Shown here: positions 1 through 8,180 of the stretch, in pieces | Layout of the letters: the number at the start of each line of letters is the position of its first letter | How positions within the stretch are numbered: the first letter of the stretch is position 1 | NCBI GenBank assembly: GCA_030628905.1 | Contig: DAOVQB010000004.1 | Location: 1 to 59,900 of the forward strand | Reading direction: 5' to 3' | DNA length: 59,900 bases | Origin: DAOVQB01 sp023128935 | Lineage (GTDB): Bacteria; Eisenbacteria; RBG-16-71-46; CAIMUX01; WJJG01 | Made by a program: the position numbers and the translations under genes | The notes under the pieces: model-generated | What the model saw: only the letters and a program-made list of their open reading frames with translations | The model's database searches: none | Told to the model about the DNA's origin: nothing

Positions 1-306
1 AAGCGCAGTACGAGGTCCGAGGCGGCCGTGGTGTCGCTGCGGCGGCGCTGGATGTTCAACAGGAGCGTGACCCGGAGCCCTGGCTTCTCATCCATTCGTC
101 GCGCCAGCACCTCGAAGGCGCGGGGCCCGTCAAAGTAGGCGTAGGTGCTCACCCACACCGAGCGCTCGGCCGAGCCTAGAAGCTCCTCGTAGACCCGGCC
201 CGTGTCCCGAGCATGCACGCCCGGGACCTCGGGTCCGGACGATACGAGGTCTGGGCGGGGCGTACGCGAAACGGCCTCCTCGAGAGCTCGAATGCAGGCG
301 GCGGGC
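1..306 (-). pseudogene. drmC: DrmC-like PLD-domain fragment, cut by window edge
   Basis: Read on the minus strand, the frame closed by the left edge gives an N-terminal segment with LVSSGPEVPGVHARDTGR, then YEELLGSAERSVWVSTYAYF, then RVTLLLNIQRRRSDTT. This is the start of the phospholipase-D-like DrmC protein of DISARM anti-phage systems, recognised from family memory. No start codon with a ribosome binding site was found. The 5' end runs into an overlapping frame that carries a different conserved-looking segment (310-561), so the gene seems to have lost its proper beginning. The catalytic HKD motifs lie beyond the window, so intactness cannot be judged. DrmA and DrmMI remnants upstream on the same strand support the assignment. 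Confidence 0.6.
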
Positions 307-309
307 GTG

Positions 310-561
310 GAAGTTCGGGTCGATCGGCACGTCGTCACCATAGCCTTCCGGTGGGGCGAGCAGCGCGTCGAGCTCGACTTGCTTGACTGGCCGCTCTCCC
401 CCTGCGCCGTGCTTGGCCTCGCGGATAGCATCGAGGACCTTCACGTCTTCGAACGGGGCGAGCTTCTCTGGGATCTTCGGCTTCTTCTTAAAGAAGGCGA
501 GCCCGGCCCCGTCATCGACGATCTGCATGTCATCCCACAGCTCTGCGACGGCTGCTTGCAC
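310..561 (-). pseudogene. Coding remnant between drmA and drmC
   Basis: The minus-strand frame from a GTG at 561 reads WDDMQIVDDGAGLAFFKKKP, then PEKLAPFEDVKVLDAIREAK, then ELDALLAPPEGYGDDVPID. The composition looks like real protein down to about 310, after which the DrmC frame takes over. I do not recognise the family with certainty. Its place inside a DISARM-like locus suggests a broken piece of another component such as the DrmD helicase. It does not look like DrmB, which normally sits between DrmA and DrmC. An in-frame stop lies just upstream of the GTG, so this is probably a fragment and not a complete gene. Confidence 0.4.
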
Positions 562-628
562 TCCTCATGCGCGTGGGCACCACCTGCCGGCCGTCGAAGC
601 GACCGCGCCCATCGAGGGCCTTGCGGTG

Positions 629-1325
629 GACCAGCCCGGGGCGCTGGTCATCGCGGCCGACGCGGCTCGTGGCCTGAATGTACCCCGAGTGGGTTTTTGG
701 CTGGCCCGTGACCACCATCAATCCAAGCCGCGGGATGTCGAGGCCGACGGAGATCATGTTGGTGGCGATGGCGCAGTCCACCCGCTGCTTGTCGTGGAAA
801 TAGGTCTCGAGCCGGCGGCGGGCTTCGGCCACCTTATCGGTGGGCACGCGCGAAGTGAGCTCCACCACCTCGGAGAAGGTCTTGCGGTCTTGGAAGAGCC
901 CGCGCTTCTCGCCGATGCGCTTGCGCCTGCCGTAGGCCTTGATCGTGTTCCGGATCTCTTCCTCAATGATGCGCCGCGCACCGCCCAGCTCGCGCAGGCT
1001 GTTGAAGTAGCCGAGCACGGTCATGTAGGGGTCGGCCGGGTTCTTCGGGTTCTTGTGTCCGCCGGCGTCGCGGTAGGCGCGTTCGGCCACCGCCACGATC
1101 GGCAGCGCCCGGTCGCGGGTGAAGTCGCACTCGAAGTTGGTGCAGACAATGCGCAGCTCGGAGGGCTTGTCGTCGTCCGGGAGCAGCGTGAAGGAATCCG
1201 GCTGGAACCGCGCACCGCACCAGGGGCAGTTCTCGAAACGCTTTGACCAGGTGCTCGCGTACCTCCGGCGAACCGGCGGGCCCGCCCGCGTCTTCTTGCA
1301 TCCTTGCATTCATGCCGTCTCCCAC
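629..1325 (-). pseudogene. drmA: DrmA helicase remnant, internally deleted and frameshifted
   Basis: The main minus-strand frame shows the C-terminal helicase core of DISARM DrmA: ENCPWCGARFQPDSFTLLPD, AERAYRDAGGHKNPKNPADP, ATNMISVGLDIPRLGLMVV and YIQATSRVGRD. Intact DrmA is about 1,000 residues or more. Here the zinc-binding CPWCG segment (near 1230) is joined near 1087 straight to the AERAYRDAG segment, so the ATPase middle (Walker A/B) appears to be missing. A conserved stretch upstream (SPEVREHLVKAF) lies in a different frame, indicating a frameshift near 1240. Family similarity stops near 629, right after the SRVGR motif. The gene cannot make a working translocase. The family call rests on memory of conserved motifs, not a search. 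Confidence 0.7.
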
Positions 1326-1518
1326 AGGGCGCGCATCGGAACGGCAAAGAGCCGGTCGCCGAAGCCGGCGCTGGTCTCGGCGTTGTACAACAATGTTCCG
1401 GCCGCAAATCGTAGATCAAACAAGCGGCTGATTGCAAAGTTCTTACTCGGCCATCTGTAAGCTCTGCCGCCGGCTGTTTGAAACCCTTTCAGCCCGCGGA
1501 TCAGGGAGCGCCCACTCA

Positions 1519-2787
1519 CTATGTGGCCTCCAAAGTCGTGGAATTCGCCAACAGCCATTTCCATACCGGCACGTACCGAACCCTGCCCGCGGTGCCGTAC
1601 CAGGAGGCCTCTTCCTCTGCCTCCGTGGAATCGGTGAGGACCACCAGGTCCTTGCATCCGAGTTCGGACGAGGCCTTCAGAAGCGCGCGCGTTTCACGAG
1701 CCTTCGTCTTGGGGGCCTCCACCGCGATGCACACCTGGATCAGTTGTACGATGCGCGTCCCCTGCTTGACGACGAAATCGACCTCCTCCTGTTGCGAGCC
1801 TTGCCAGTAGAAACACTCGATCTTGCCGTCCATCTCATGCCTGCGGAGCGTGATGGCTACGGCGTTCTCATAAAGCTTGCCCAAGTCGGGGCTGAAGCGG
1901 AAGGAGGACGATGTGACCAGACCATTGTCAGTACAGTAGATCTTGCGGTTCGCCCGCACCTGCTCCCGGACCTTGAACGAGAAGCGTCGCAGAGAGAAGA
2001 GAACAAACGCTTCTTCCAGGTGGCGGAGGTACTTCTCCACCGTGTGCACGCTGCGCAGTCGCGTCACCTTCGCCAAGGTGTTGAGTGAGTACCTCTGCGC
2101 CACGTTCGTCATCAGGTAGGTAGTCAAGTCCTCGAGGCCTTGCGGCGATCGGATGCGATGCCGGACGACGACATCCTTGTACAGAATCGAACGCAGCAAG
2201 ATCGTGAGATAATCCCGGTATGGAATGCCCTTCATGAGGGGTTCCGGGTAGCCGCCATTCTCGATGTAGGTGCGCAGCGCCTGGGCCTTCTCCTGATCAG
2301 TCAGGGGCGCGTCGAGCGACCGCAGGTGCTCGGCGTAGGTGAACGGGAAGAGCACAATCGGAATGTGGCGCCCGGTGAGATGGGTCGCCAGTTCCGAGCT
2401 GAGAAGATGAGCGTTGCTGCCGGTCACAACCAGACGATAGCCCTGCCGTTGCAGCCGATTCACGAGCAGTTCCCACCGCGGCACGTTCTGTACTTCGTCG
2501 AGCAGCAGATGTCGGGGCCGTTCGTAGAGCGCATCGAGCGCCGTAATGAGCGCGTCGTAGTCGTCGAGTTCCGTCAGCCGCTCGTCATCGAAGTTCACGT
2601 AGCCGAAGTGGCCCGTGCTCTGAACCTGGCGCATGGCGAAGAACGACTTGCCTGCGCGGCGCGGGCCCAAAACGACTCTTATGAGGTGGTCTGACGGTTG
2701 CTGTAGGTCGAAGTCGCGTTCTACATATCGCTCATGGAGCCGTCGCTCGAGTTCCCGCCGCTGAGTGAGGAGGATGTCCCTGATCAC
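1519..2787 (-). CDS. AAA ATPase with DUF4143 domain
   Basis: A 422-residue ATPase of the family with an N-terminal P-loop AAA domain and a C-terminal DUF4143/PD-(D/E)XK-like domain. The Walker A is GPRRAGKS (about residues 41-48), the Walker B LLLDEVQN (about 94-101), followed by the sensor-like VVTGSNAHLLSSEL. The C-terminal half carries the family EVDFVVKQG motif (about 335). The GTG start at 2787 has a G-rich ribosome site (AGGGGGG) five bases upstream and is served by a perfect-consensus promoter at 2844-2871. The cellular role of this family is unknown; such genes move between genomes as single units. It sits inside remnants of a DISARM locus and is not part of that system. Two other divergent members occur in this window. 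Confidence 0.85.
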   Translation of the reverse strand: MIRDILLTQRRELERRLHERYVERDFDLQQPSDHLIRVVLGPRRAGKSFFAMRQVQSTGHFGYVNFDDERLTELDDYDALITALDALYERPRHLLLDEVQNVPRWELLVNRLQRQGYRLVVTGSNAHLLSSELATHLTGRHIPIVLFPFTYAEHLRSLDAPLTDQEKAQALRTYIENGGYPEPLMKGIPYRDYLTILLRSILYKDVVVRHRIRSPQGLEDLTTYLMTNVAQRYSLNTLAKVTRLRSVHTVEKYLRHLEEAFVLFSLRRFSFKVREQVRANRKIYCTDNGLVTSSSFRFSPDLGKLYENAVAITLRRHEMDGKIECFYWQGSQQEEVDFVVKQGTRIVQLIQVCIAVEAPKTKARETRALLKASSELGCKDLVVLTDSTEAEEEASWYGTAGRVRYVPVWKWLLANSTTLEAT

Positions 2788-2843
2788 GCTACCCCCCTAG
2801 GCATCACATCCACTGCAATGCACATAACTTATATCTTTTGTGC

Positions 2844-2871
2844 ATTATAGTTATCGGATATGCTGTGTCAA
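2844..2871 (-). promoter_or_regulatory. Consensus sigma-70 promoter of DUF4143 gene
   Basis: On the minus strand, TTGACA (2871-2866) and TATAAT (2849-2844) are separated by 16 bases, matching both hexamers exactly. An AT-rich imperfect dyad (ATAACTTATA...TATAGTTAT, about 2823-2853) overlaps the -10 box and could bind a repressor. The predicted start of transcription is about 50 bases upstream of the GTG at 2787. Confidence 0.75.
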
Positions 2872-3178
2872 CCTGGAATAGCGTGGCCCTGCCCTGTCGC
2901 CACGTCGACCTCTCATCCTCGGCCCAGCCGGATGGGGTCGTGCCTCCAATGCTTGCGGGGTAGCGCGAACCGTGCCCAACAGCCTCAGTGCGAGATCTTC
3001 AGTGCCTTCCGCAAGGATTGCAAACCCCACAACTACAGGGAATGCCAGGGCAAGGCAGTGATCTTCTCGTAATGTCACCTTGTTTTAATCGCCTTAATCC
3101 AAGGTGGGCTTTGCCTGTCTGCCACACCAGCTTAGGCGCCCCAGGGTTCTACGAAGCAGGCACTTGATCACTTCCGAC
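2872..3178. other. Gene-free stretch, nothing recognised
   Basis: Spacer between two divergent DUF4143 ATPase genes. I see no convincing coding frame, hairpin or repeat here; short open frames lack ribosome sites and recognisable motifs. Confidence 0.5.
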
Positions 3179-3207
3179 TTGACTTTGCTATCGATCCAGA
3201 GTATTTT
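3179..3207 (+). promoter_or_regulatory. Promoter of second DUF4143 gene
   Basis: TTGACT (3179-3184), a 17-base spacer and TATTTT (3202-3207). Transcription would start near 3214, which supports the ATG at 3251 and excludes the longer open frame that begins at 3104. Confidence 0.5.
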
Positions 3208-3250
3208 TACTCGCTATCGAGAGCAAATCGTTAACTACTTGGGATATAGT

Positions 3251-4441
3251 ATGTTCCAACGTCAGATTCTCGCAGTGATGCGCCAGAGGGCCAAGGAATC
3301 CCGGCGCTTCATCCAGGTCCTGGCCGGACCGCGGCAGGTGGGCAAGACGACCCTTGCCCACCAACTCCTGGCCGGCATCGGTCCCGCGGGCTTCTATGCC
3401 TCCGCCGATGGTCCTCTGCTCGAGGCGGCGGGCTGGATTGAAGAACAATGGTCGCGGGCACGGATCGCCGCGCCCAATCACGGATCGACTGGCGTCGTGC
3501 TGATCCTGGACGAGATCCACAAGATCCAGGGCTGGGCCGAGACCGTCAAGCGGCTCTGGGATAAAGACACCCGGGAGGGTACGCCGCTCAAGCTATTCCT
3601 GCTTGGGTCATCCCCAATGCTCATCCAGCGCGGGCTAACCGAGAGCTTGGCTGGCCGCTTCGAGGTGATCCGTGCCACGCATTGGTCCTTCGATGAAATG
3701 GAGTCGGCCTTCGGCTGGGACCTTCCACGCTACCTCTTCTACGGGGGATATCCGGGTGCCGCACCGCTCATCGACGATCGAGATCGGTGGGGGCAGTACA
3801 TCCTGGAGTCGCTTATTGAGACCACAATCTCCCGTGACGTGCTATTGATGACGCGCATCAACCGGCCGGCACTTCTGCGGCGGTTGTTTCAGCTGGGCTG
3901 TGAGTACTCAGCGCAAATACTCTCCTATCAAAAGATGCTCGGGCAGTTGCAGGAGAGCGGAAACACGACTACATTGGCCCACTACCTGGATCTCTTGGCG
4001 GGAGTGGGGATGGTCGCGGGCATCGAGAAATACTCCACCGCGCACCACCGCCGGAGGGGCTCGAGCCCGAAGCTCCTGGCCTTGAATACGGCTCTCCTGA
4101 CCGCACCCAGCGCGTTCACGCTATCGGAGGCCAGGATGGATCCGCAGTTTTGGGGACGTCTCGTCGAGACTGCGGTGGGAGCCCATCTAATGGCCGGTAC
4201 GGAGGGAACGAACGCACTTGTCTACTACTGGCGGGATCGTAACCGCGAAGTCGATTTTGTTCTCAAACATGGCGACACCCTCGTTGCACTCGAGGTCAAG
4301 AGCGGGCGTCGTCCAGTTTCACTCCCCGGAATGGGAGCCTTTGCCAAGACTTTCCGGCCTGCCCGAACGCTGCTGGTCGGAGCCGATGGTATCCCCGTGG
4401 ACGAGTTCTTGCGAACGCCGGTGATGTCCTACTTGAGGTAG
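3251..4441 (+). CDS. AAA ATPase with DUF4143 domain
   Basis: A 396-residue P-loop ATPase. It has Walker A AGPRQVGKTT (about residues 26-35), Walker B VVLILDEIHK, the LLGSSPMLIQRGLTESLAGR segment after it, and the C-terminal DUF4143 signature REVDFVLKHGDTLVALEVKS (about 330-350). The ATG at 3251 is preferred because a promoter lies at 3179-3207, so the upstream 49 codons of the same open frame would be untranscribed. It is on the opposite strand to the neighbouring ATPase at 1519-2787 and clearly divergent from it in sequence, so the pair is not a recent duplication. It ends 19 bases before a drmMI remnant read from the other strand. The biological role of the family is not established. Confidence 0.8.
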   Translation: MFQRQILAVMRQRAKESRRFIQVLAGPRQVGKTTLAHQLLAGIGPAGFYASADGPLLEAAGWIEEQWSRARIAAPNHGSTGVVLILDEIHKIQGWAETVKRLWDKDTREGTPLKLFLLGSSPMLIQRGLTESLAGRFEVIRATHWSFDEMESAFGWDLPRYLFYGGYPGAAPLIDDRDRWGQYILESLIETTISRDVLLMTRINRPALLRRLFQLGCEYSAQILSYQKMLGQLQESGNTTTLAHYLDLLAGVGMVAGIEKYSTAHHRRRGSSPKLLALNTALLTAPSAFTLSEARMDPQFWGRLVETAVGAHLMAGTEGTNALVYYWRDRNREVDFVLKHGDTLVALEVKSGRRPVSLPGMGAFAKTFRPARTLLVGADGIPVDEFLRTPVMSYLR

Positions 4442-4459
4442 AGTGGCCGCCGCAGGCCT

Positions 4460-4885
4460 TTAATCAAAGAGATCCCCCGCCTGAGGTTTCTTAGCTGCGC
4501 GCTTCTTCGTTTTCTTGCGTCCGCCCTTCTTCGCCGCCGCGGCGCCGGTGCGCGCCTCCTCCCGCGCGCGCTCGGCGTTGAGTTCGAGCAGCCGCGCCAG
4601 AACCTCGTCCCGGACCTTGTCGGCCCAGCGGTAGCGCCAGGGCTTCTTGCGGCGCGAGCTTGCTTCCTCCTCGTTGATCTCGTAGTCGAGGAGGAACTCA
4701 CAAGTCGTGTGGATGTCGCTCCAGCCGTAGGCGTCCCGCACGGCGCGGTCCATGGCTGCGTGCAGCTCGCGGAGCTTCTCGATCTCTGGGTTGCGTTCGT
4801 CGGGATCATGGAAACGGTTGTAGGTCTTGGTCAGGCCCTCGTTGTTTCGGACCATGAGCGCGGCGCGGGAAGCCGCTCTGGATGA
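4460..4885 (-). pseudogene. drmMI: C-terminal piece of DrmMI/Eco57I-like adenine methylase
   Basis: The minus-strand frame reads MVRNNEGLTKTYNRFHDPDE, LRELHAAMDRAVRDAYGWSD and a lysine-rich tail ending in AGDLFD. This is the characteristic extreme C-terminus of Eco57I-type N6-adenine methyltransferases, including the class 1 DISARM methylase. About 130 residues of a protein that normally exceeds 1,000 remain, with no SAM-binding or NPPY motif. Upstream the frame continues a few codons (SRAAL) and then meets the end of a DUF4238 fragment near 4885, which marks a recombination junction. With drmA and drmC remnants downstream on the same strand, this fixes the locus as a broken DISARM cluster. 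Confidence 0.6.
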
Positions 4886-5465
4886 CCCGGATGTCTTCCT
4901 TGAGGCGGCGCACCATATGGTAGCTCCTCCTGGCGATCATTCTAACAGCTTCTTGGTTTACCCACGATTCCGTGTTTGGCACGGCGTAGTCACGGACTAG
5001 GCGTGCGATGCGTCGTGAATTCACTCCAGAGAAGATGTACTCATGAGCCATTGCAGCGGTTCGTCGATTGATCTCAGATACAAGGCGGCGACTGCACCGC
5101 CATCGATTCTGCCGTCCTTTGCGATGTAGAAACAGGCACACACTCGGACTGATGGGAAAGGTAACCTCCAATCGAGGATTGACAAAGCCCGCCCCAAATT
5201 GAGCTCTTCCACGGGATGTTGGTGCAAACGAGACCACTGGGGAGTCGCAAGTAAGGAAATGGTACCCGGAAGGAGCATCACACATTGACCAACGAAGGCT
5301 GAGGAGTACCGGGAGTAGCGTCTCGACGAACATCATGCTCCAGGCAAAGGCTGCGGTATGATTCATTCGAATTACGACATGCTCTTCCAAGTTCAGTTGC
5401 CGCTCGAGGGTGCCGATGCGCCCGCCTGAGCAAGGCGCGACGACGACGCGATGTCGCTCCATCAC
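4871..5465 (-). pseudogene. Truncated DUF4238-family gene
   Basis: The frame contains YHFLTCDSPVV, VTFPISPSVCLFLHRKG, a LVSEINRRTAAMAHEYIFSG segment and MVRRLKEDIRVIQSGF. This is the C-terminal pattern of DUF4238 proteins (roughly 250-350 residues), whose function is not known and which often travel in accessory regions. The N-terminal third is missing, and the end runs past the family boundary into sequence overlapping the drmMI remnant. I read it as a fragment brought in by the rearrangement that destroyed the DISARM genes. Confidence 0.5.
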
Positions 5466-6113
5466 GGAGGAGGAGCAACGCAGCCGGGCGGGATGCAGCG
5501 GCGGCCGAATGCCACCGTATTTATGGACCGGGGCACTTAGGTGCGTCCTCTACGCCGGGGGCACTACAGTTCCGTACAGGCAGTTAGAAGACCTGTAACC
5601 TGACCCCCTGCCGCAAACACTGGGAAGCGGCCTGGAACCTGTTAATCCTCGTAGGTCCATTTGCTTTTGACGACGCTTACAGACATTCAATTACTTTCAC
5701 CCTATCATCCGACCCTGGCCCTTAACCGGAGAGGATTTCCGGAAGGGTTCTGCTGTCACCATTTGAACCCATTTAGGTACATTGTCCGCAGGGCTTCGCA
5801 CCCCGTTATCAGCGCAACGGTAGCACGCCTGCGTAGGGTCCGGTAGGAACATACCGGGTACTCCAGGTAAATACCTGCGTACAATCAAACTGTGCGACAT
5901 CGTGTCGCACCCTGACGTGTGGTTCAGCTGCAAAGCTGGCTGGCGCGGCCCGTGCACAATCATGGGGCGTGACAGGCGGCTTTGTCAGCTGCAAGCGGTG
6001 TTCAGGGATTGGAACGTCAGCTTCGTGACGATCTAATCCTTGTCTGTTAGCAGATCGGACCTCGCTTGTAGTAGACTGTTGAACCACGCAATGAGCGCCA
6101 CGTACTCATACGA
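5466..6113. other. Gene-free stretch with one small hairpin
   Basis: About 650 bases without a believable gene. The only structure noted is a short perfect stem, GTGCGACA-TCG-TGTCGCAC (5892-5910), without a following T run. Open frames on both strands lack recognisable motifs. It is probably decayed DNA between the DUF4238 remnant and the toxin-antitoxin pairs. Confidence 0.5.
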
Positions 6114-6341
6114 TCACGAGACTTTCCGCTCGAGCCTCTCTGCAATCCACACCTTGATGATCGACTGACGAGTAATGCCGAGCCGCTTGGCCTCTCGATC
6201 GAGCGACTCGATCATCCACGCGGGAAAATCAACGTTGACGCGCCGAGGCTCCTGGTTGAGCTTGCGGGCTTTCGTAAGATCAAGTTCCGAAGTGATGTCC
6301 TCGCCCCGATCGAACTTGTCGTCAAAGTCGCTAGCTTTCAT
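6114..6341 (-). CDS. brnA: BrnA-family antitoxin
   Basis: A 75-residue protein. It has an acidic N-terminal arm (DDKFDRGEDITSELDLTKAR) that in BrnA binds the toxin, then a ribbon-helix-helix DNA-binding domain, RRVNVDFPAWMIESLDREAK followed by RLGITRQSIIKVWIAERLE. BrnA normally neutralises BrnT and represses the shared promoter. The start overlaps the end of the toxin gene by 11 bases, so the two are translationally coupled. The toxin-first order is typical for BrnTA. The repressor role is inferred from the family and the dyad in the promoter. Confidence 0.85.
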   Translation of the reverse strand: MKASDFDDKFDRGEDITSELDLTKARKLNQEPRRVNVDFPAWMIESLDREAKRLGITRQSIIKVWIAERLERKVS

Positions 6342-6603
6342 AGATCGCGACCTCCTCGCTACGTGAATGCCTGATGGAAATGATCCGTATTCGCTCTCCG
6401 CAATATGTGATCACGGCGGACCAGTGCTTATCGGCTATCCTGCCGACGACCAGGAATCGAGGTTCATCCTCGGTTCGCGCTGGGATCTCAACGAGCAATT
6501 CGTCGAGCCATAAAAGCTGTGCCTCGACAAAGTCGATGCCGTGTTTGTCCTTATTTACTTGACTCTTCTGCTCGTCGAATTCGAACTCCAAGTGCACCCC
6601 CAT
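6331..6603 (-). CDS. brnT: BrnT-family toxin
   Basis: A 90-residue RelE-fold ribonuclease toxin of the BrnT family. It reads FEFDEQKSQVNKDKHGIDFV near the start and RIADKHWSAVITYCGERIRI then ISIRHSRSEEVAIYES at the end; the terminal R-x-S/A-R-x-x-E pattern is the family signature. The ATG at 6603 is chosen over a TTG four codons earlier because it directly follows the promoter leader. It forms a two-gene operon with the antitoxin at 6114-6341. BrnT toxins cleave RNA and stop translation; that activity here is inferred from similarity. Confidence 0.85.
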   Translation of the reverse strand: MGVHLEFEFDEQKSQVNKDKHGIDFVEAQLLWLDELLVEIPARTEDEPRFLVVGRIADKHWSAVITYCGERIRIISIRHSRSEEVAIYES

Positions 6604-6613
6604 GCCCGTGAAC

Positions 6614-6649
6614 AATATATATTCTATACCGTTATTGGTGTCATGTCAA
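6614..6649 (-). promoter_or_regulatory. BrnTA promoter 1 with palindrome
   Basis: On the minus strand TTGACA (6649-6644), a 17-base spacer and TAGAAT (6626-6621) form a near-perfect promoter. A 10-base perfect palindrome AATATATATT (6614-6623) overlaps the downstream edge of the -10 box, a position suited to autorepression by the BrnA ribbon-helix-helix protein. Confidence 0.65.
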
Positions 6650-6795
6650 CACGCTGAGGGATATATTCCGCTTGCTAACGCAAGCATCACCAGCGGCTGG
6701 GGCTGCCGGTGGCCCTGGCCCCACCGGGGTTGCGGTGGAGGCAGCCAATCGCGGCCAGGGACGCGACAGGGCCAGACGTCTGGTGCATGTGGTGT

Positions 6796-7092
6796 TTATG
6801 CCTTCCTTCTCTTCGATTGAGCTTTCCGTAGTTCGTGCTCGATCCTCTCGGCCAAGAACATCTTCAATAGCGATTGATATGGAACATCTCTCTTGTTGGC
6901 GAGAAGTTTCAGTTCTGCCAGCAGTGGTTCCGGCAATCTCAACGAGATCGTCTTCATGGTTGGCTTGAGCTCAGGCATGGTGGGCGTTTTCGCCTTCTTC
7001 CAATCGACGAAATCAGTAGAATCAGCCTTAGCCCAGAATGAGCGTTCACCATTCTCTGAGCGGAATCTAGGGACCTTCTTCTTTGCGCTCAT
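6796..7092 (-). CDS. brnA: CopG/BrnA-type antitoxin
   Basis: A 98-residue protein with a WKKAKTPTMPELKPTMKTIS linker followed by a ribbon-helix-helix region (LRLPEPLLAELKLLANKRDV, then PYQSLLKMFLAERIEHEL) and a basic tail. This matches CopG-type antitoxins that pair with BrnT toxins. The start overlaps the toxin stop by four bases (ATGA type), so the two genes are coupled. It differs clearly from the first BrnA in the window (6114-6341), so the two modules are separate acquisitions or anciently diverged. Confidence 0.8.
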   Translation of the reverse strand: MSAKKKVPRFRSENGERSFWAKADSTDFVDWKKAKTPTMPELKPTMKTISLRLPEPLLAELKLLANKRDVPYQSLLKMFLAERIEHELRKAQSKRRKA

Positions 7093-7382
7093 GACTGGTC
7101 GTACACCTTTCTCTCCTTGCGACTCATATCGCGGGCGGAGATGACGCGAACCAGCGTCTTCCTGATCGTGAAGACGATGAATAGCCGCCTACCAGCATCT
7201 GTCTGGCCAAGCGCATAGAAGCGCGCTTCGGTCTTTGAGTGTCCTTCATCGGCGACGACGAGAAGAGGGCGGTTAAAAAAGATCTGTTCGCATTCGTCGG
7301 GACGAACCTCGTGCTTCTCCCAGTTCTTCAGGAAGTTGCCCTTGTCCCACTGAAACCCAGTGCAATTGACTAAGTCATCCAT
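7089..7382 (-). CDS. brnT: BrnT-family toxin
   Basis: Toxin of the second BrnTA module, 97 residues from the ATG at 7382 (another ATG lies three codons upstream at 7391). Motifs: GFQWDKGNFLKNWEKHEVRP near the start, FYALGQTDAGRRLFIVFTIR in the middle, and RVISARDMSRKERKVY at the end, including the family's SAR-D-MS-RKER core. RelE-like RNA cleavage is inferred from the family. The promoter immediately upstream carries a clear dyad, as expected for autoregulation. Confidence 0.85.
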   Translation of the reverse strand: MDDLVNCTGFQWDKGNFLKNWEKHEVRPDECEQIFFNRPLLVVADEGHSKTEARFYALGQTDAGRRLFIVFTIRKTLVRVISARDMSRKERKVYDQS

Positions 7383-7396
7383 GACGCCCATAGCGG

Positions 7397-7427
7397 ATGT
7401 ATATGTCACCAATATACATCGCGTCAA
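7397..7427 (-). promoter_or_regulatory. BrnTA promoter 2 with inverted repeat
   Basis: On the minus strand TTGACG (7427-7422), an 18-base spacer and TATACA (7403-7398). An exact inverted repeat, ATGTATAT (7397-7404) and ATATACAT (7412-7419), fills the spacer and covers the -10 box. Binding of the antitoxin here would block polymerase directly. The dyad sequence differs from that of the first module, so cross-regulation seems unlikely. Confidence 0.7.
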
Positions 7428-7746
7428 GGGTGATCTGCGGGTAGCTGCTAACCAACCGTCACCATGGATCTTGCATGGCTCTCTTGGAGGCCCGGGAGGT
7501 CATTCCTAGCATGGGTTCGAGCGGGCGCAGCCGCTCCCAGATGGGAGATGCTCCACGCATCTTCGGGACGATTGCTGCCGCTTCGGGTAGGCGTCGATCC
7601 TGGCGTTCATGACAGGCATAACAATTCAATATCTGGAAACCCACATTCCCCGGCCACAAGGGTCAGAGACCTGCCAGTAACGGACCCCACGGTGGAAACG
7701 CAATGGCCAAGGTGACGTGGTCACGGGCACGCAACATGCTAGCAGG
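7428..7746. other. Gene-free stretch before integrase remnant
   Basis: No supported gene. A minus-strand frame (7459-7659) looks partly protein-like but matches nothing I know and has no ribosome site. Confidence 0.4.
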
Positions 7747-7896
7747 GTATTGAACCGCCACGTCTCCGCCTCGACCCAGAACCAGGCGTTCAATGCCCTG
7801 TTGTTCCTGCACCGCTATGTACTGGGAATCGAACTAGGTGACATGGCCGCGACCGTGCGGGCCAAGCGCGGGCAGAGGCTCCCCGTGCTGATCCCC
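7747..7896 (+). pseudogene. Integron-integrase-like N-terminal remnant
   Basis: The plus-strand frame reads RHVSASTQNQAFNALLFLHR then YVLGIELGDMAATVRAKRGQ, ending in RLPVLI. This is the SAM-like core-binding domain of integron-type tyrosine recombinases (IntI relatives and related phage-type integrases). Only about 50 residues survive; the catalytic R...H-R-Y residues are absent and the frame beyond 7900 is unrelated. It marks a former integron or integrase element upstream of the TIGR04255 operon and the attC-like hairpin at 9984-10036. Confidence 0.55.
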
Positions 7897-8180
7897 ACTG
7901 CTTGGATGCCGTATTCAGCAGCGTGGCACAGAACGTTGGACAGCAGGTCAAGTACTCTCGACTTTTACGGACAGCCACGCCCATACCACCGTGAAACGGG
8001 CTTTCAGCCTTCTCTGCAGGGCGGGAGCTATCAAGCGTATTCCATCTGTGACGCCTTCCGGTCTGCCGCTAGGTCCTCGACGCTAGCGAGAACTGACCCG
8101 CCTATGCTATCGAGAAGTGACCCGCGGAGCGCGGCCTTTCGCTTGTCGCGTTCAGGGGGTGTTAGGTTGCACAGCGCGGG
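7897..8180. other. Gene-free stretch with repeated TGACCCGC motif
   Basis: Contains two near-copies of GAGAACTGACCCGC (about 8088 and 8109), which resemble ends of IS481/IS21-like elements, and a GTTAGGT heptamer near 8160 matching the attC core pattern GTTRRRY. No partner core was found close by, so an attC site here is only a possibility. Confidence 0.3.

Noticed and set aside
3104..3250. Upstream start of the second DUF4143 gene
   Set aside because: The promoter at 3179-3207 lies inside this extension and the 49 codons carry no motif.
5697..6087. Minus-strand open frames of 88 and 92 codons
   Set aside because: No ribosome site, no known motif and overlapping each other; not supportable as genes.
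8158..8170. Second attC site at GTTAGGT
   Set aside because: No matching RYYYAAC core or foldable arm within the expected distance; kept only as a note in the spacer entry.
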